Assembly (NCBI GenBank): GCA_023954045.1
Contig: JAMLIR010000016.1
Span: forward strand, 1-64,000
Direction: 5' to 3'
DNA from: Burkholderiaceae bacterium
GTDB taxonomy: Bacteria > Pseudomonadota > Gammaproteobacteria > Burkholderiales > Burkholderiaceae_E
DNA: 64,000 nt
The position numbers were made by a program, and so were the translations under genes. The notes under the pieces were generated by a model. The model had not been told where the DNA came from. It saw only the letters and a list, made by a program, of their open reading frames with translations, and searched no databases. Positions 63,675-64,000 of this stretch are shown in pieces. The first letter of the stretch is position 1. The number at the start of each line of letters is the position of its first letter.

Positions 63675-64000
63675 CTACGCGGCCCGCTCGGCGGCCACGG
63701 CCTTCGCGGAACCCGGGCCGGCCGCCCCGGTCTCGAGCAGCTTCTCGACCACCAGGTCGGTCTGGATCCGCGAGGTCGTGCCGTCCTGGAAGCGGATCAC
63801 GGTGTCGACGTGCACCATCGGCGCGTCGCCGTAGATCGCGTCGATGATGTCGGCGTACTTGTCGGCGATCACGTTGCGCCGGACCTTGCGGGTGCGGGTC
63901 AGCTCGCCGTCGTCGGCGTCGAGTTCCTTGTACAGCAACACGAACTTGCGCACGCGCTGCGGCTCGGGCAGCGTCGCGTTGACCTTCTCGACCTCCTCGC
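63675..64000 (-). CDS. AMP-dependent acyl-CoA ligase, C-terminal end (gene continues past the right edge)
   Basis: About 108 C-terminal codons of a minus-strand gene, open to the window edge. The reading EEVEKVNATLPEPQRV, then RKFVLLYKELDADDGELTRTRKVRRNVIADKY resembles the C-terminal lobe of long-chain/aryl acyl-CoA synthetases found beside LivHM in such operons. The adenylation motifs are outside the window. A Pro/Ala-rich tail (GAAGPGSAKAVAAERAA) ends the protein. Confidence 0.75.
   Translation of the reverse strand, partial: EEVEKVNATLPEPQRVRKFVLLYKELDADDGELTRTRKVRRNVIADKYADIIDAIYGDAPMVHVDTVIRFQDGTTSRIQTDLVVEKLLETGAAGPGSAKAVAAERAA

Overview
The window is a gene-dense, very GC-rich stretch (roughly 70% G+C by eye, with G or C at most third codon positions) of a betaproteobacterial chromosome, most likely Burkholderiales. 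The strongest placement evidence is the block xthA / pyrE / gatB-gatA-gatC / mreB-mreC-mreD-mrdA-rodA, a synteny I know from Burkholderiales, together with a complete leucine/isovalerate (liu) cluster containing aceK. I see no rRNA, tRNA, CRISPR array, insertion sequence or prophage. The content is a metabolic generalist's core chromosome with several aromatic-acid, acyl-CoA and organic-acid modules.

Layout. 1-9.1 kb: end of an NnrS gene, a small DUF302-like protein, an exported intradiol dioxygenase overlapping a copper P-type ATPase, a divergent copper chaperone, an Hsp20 gene with a sigma-32-type promoter, the beta-ketoadipate lower pathway pcaI-pcaJ-pcaF, and an AmpG-type permease. 9.1-13.4 kb: coding remnants of a lost TRAP transporter, a LytS/LytTR-type two-component system with a possible 29-codon leader ORF, a DUF2306 membrane protein, an exported peroxiredoxin and a YitT protein. 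13.4-20.7 kb, minus strand: a seven-gene run (exonuclease III, DenD-type dehydrogenase, IlvD-type dehydratase, TRAP dctP-dctQ-dctM, 3-hydroxyisobutyrate-type dehydrogenase) that looks like an acid-sugar uptake and oxidation operon. 20.7-31.2 kb: pyrE, the tRNA amidotransferase genes with a lipoprotein gene, and the rod-shape operon. 31.2-39.6 kb: a quinone oxidoreductase, a RidA/CnbZ-like protein, a ThDP enzyme, a BASS-family transporter, two SDR enzymes, a DUF364 protein and a SMUG1-type uracil-DNA glycosylase. 39.6-55.2 kb: the liu cluster (liuR, thioesterase, liuA, aceK, thiolase, SDR, RidA, acyl-CoA dehydrogenase, GST, TetR regulator, liuB, liuC, liuD, liuE, DUF1289, MBL hydrolase). 55.2-64 kb: gamma-carbonic anhydrase, diguanylate cyclase, crotonase, and a branched-chain-type ABC transporter (livF-like, binding protein, livM, livH) flanked by two adenylate-forming CoA ligases, as in aromatic or carboxylic acid uptake loci.

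How the genes work together. The liu genes take isovaleryl-CoA to acetyl-CoA plus acetoacetate. The thiolase in the cluster can split acetoacetyl-CoA, and AceK can push the resulting acetyl-CoA toward the glyoxylate shunt. Two nearly identical 16-bp palindromes flank liuR and a separate palindrome lies before the TetR gene, which suggests two regulators, LiuR and a LiuQ-like protein. pcaIJF supplies the last steps of aromatic ring catabolism.

Anomalies. gatA reads as a mosaic: its ends are GatA-like, its middle looks like a different amidase, and a frameshift lies at the 3' junction. mreB carries a single-base frameshift. Both genes are normally essential, so assembly or sequencing error must be excluded before any biological reading. 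A 54/52-bp tandem duplication sits between gatC and gatA, an 11-bp x5 repeat lies upstream of the DUF302-like gene, and a 7-bp x5 polypyrimidine repeat plus a terminator lie upstream of the SMUG1 gene.
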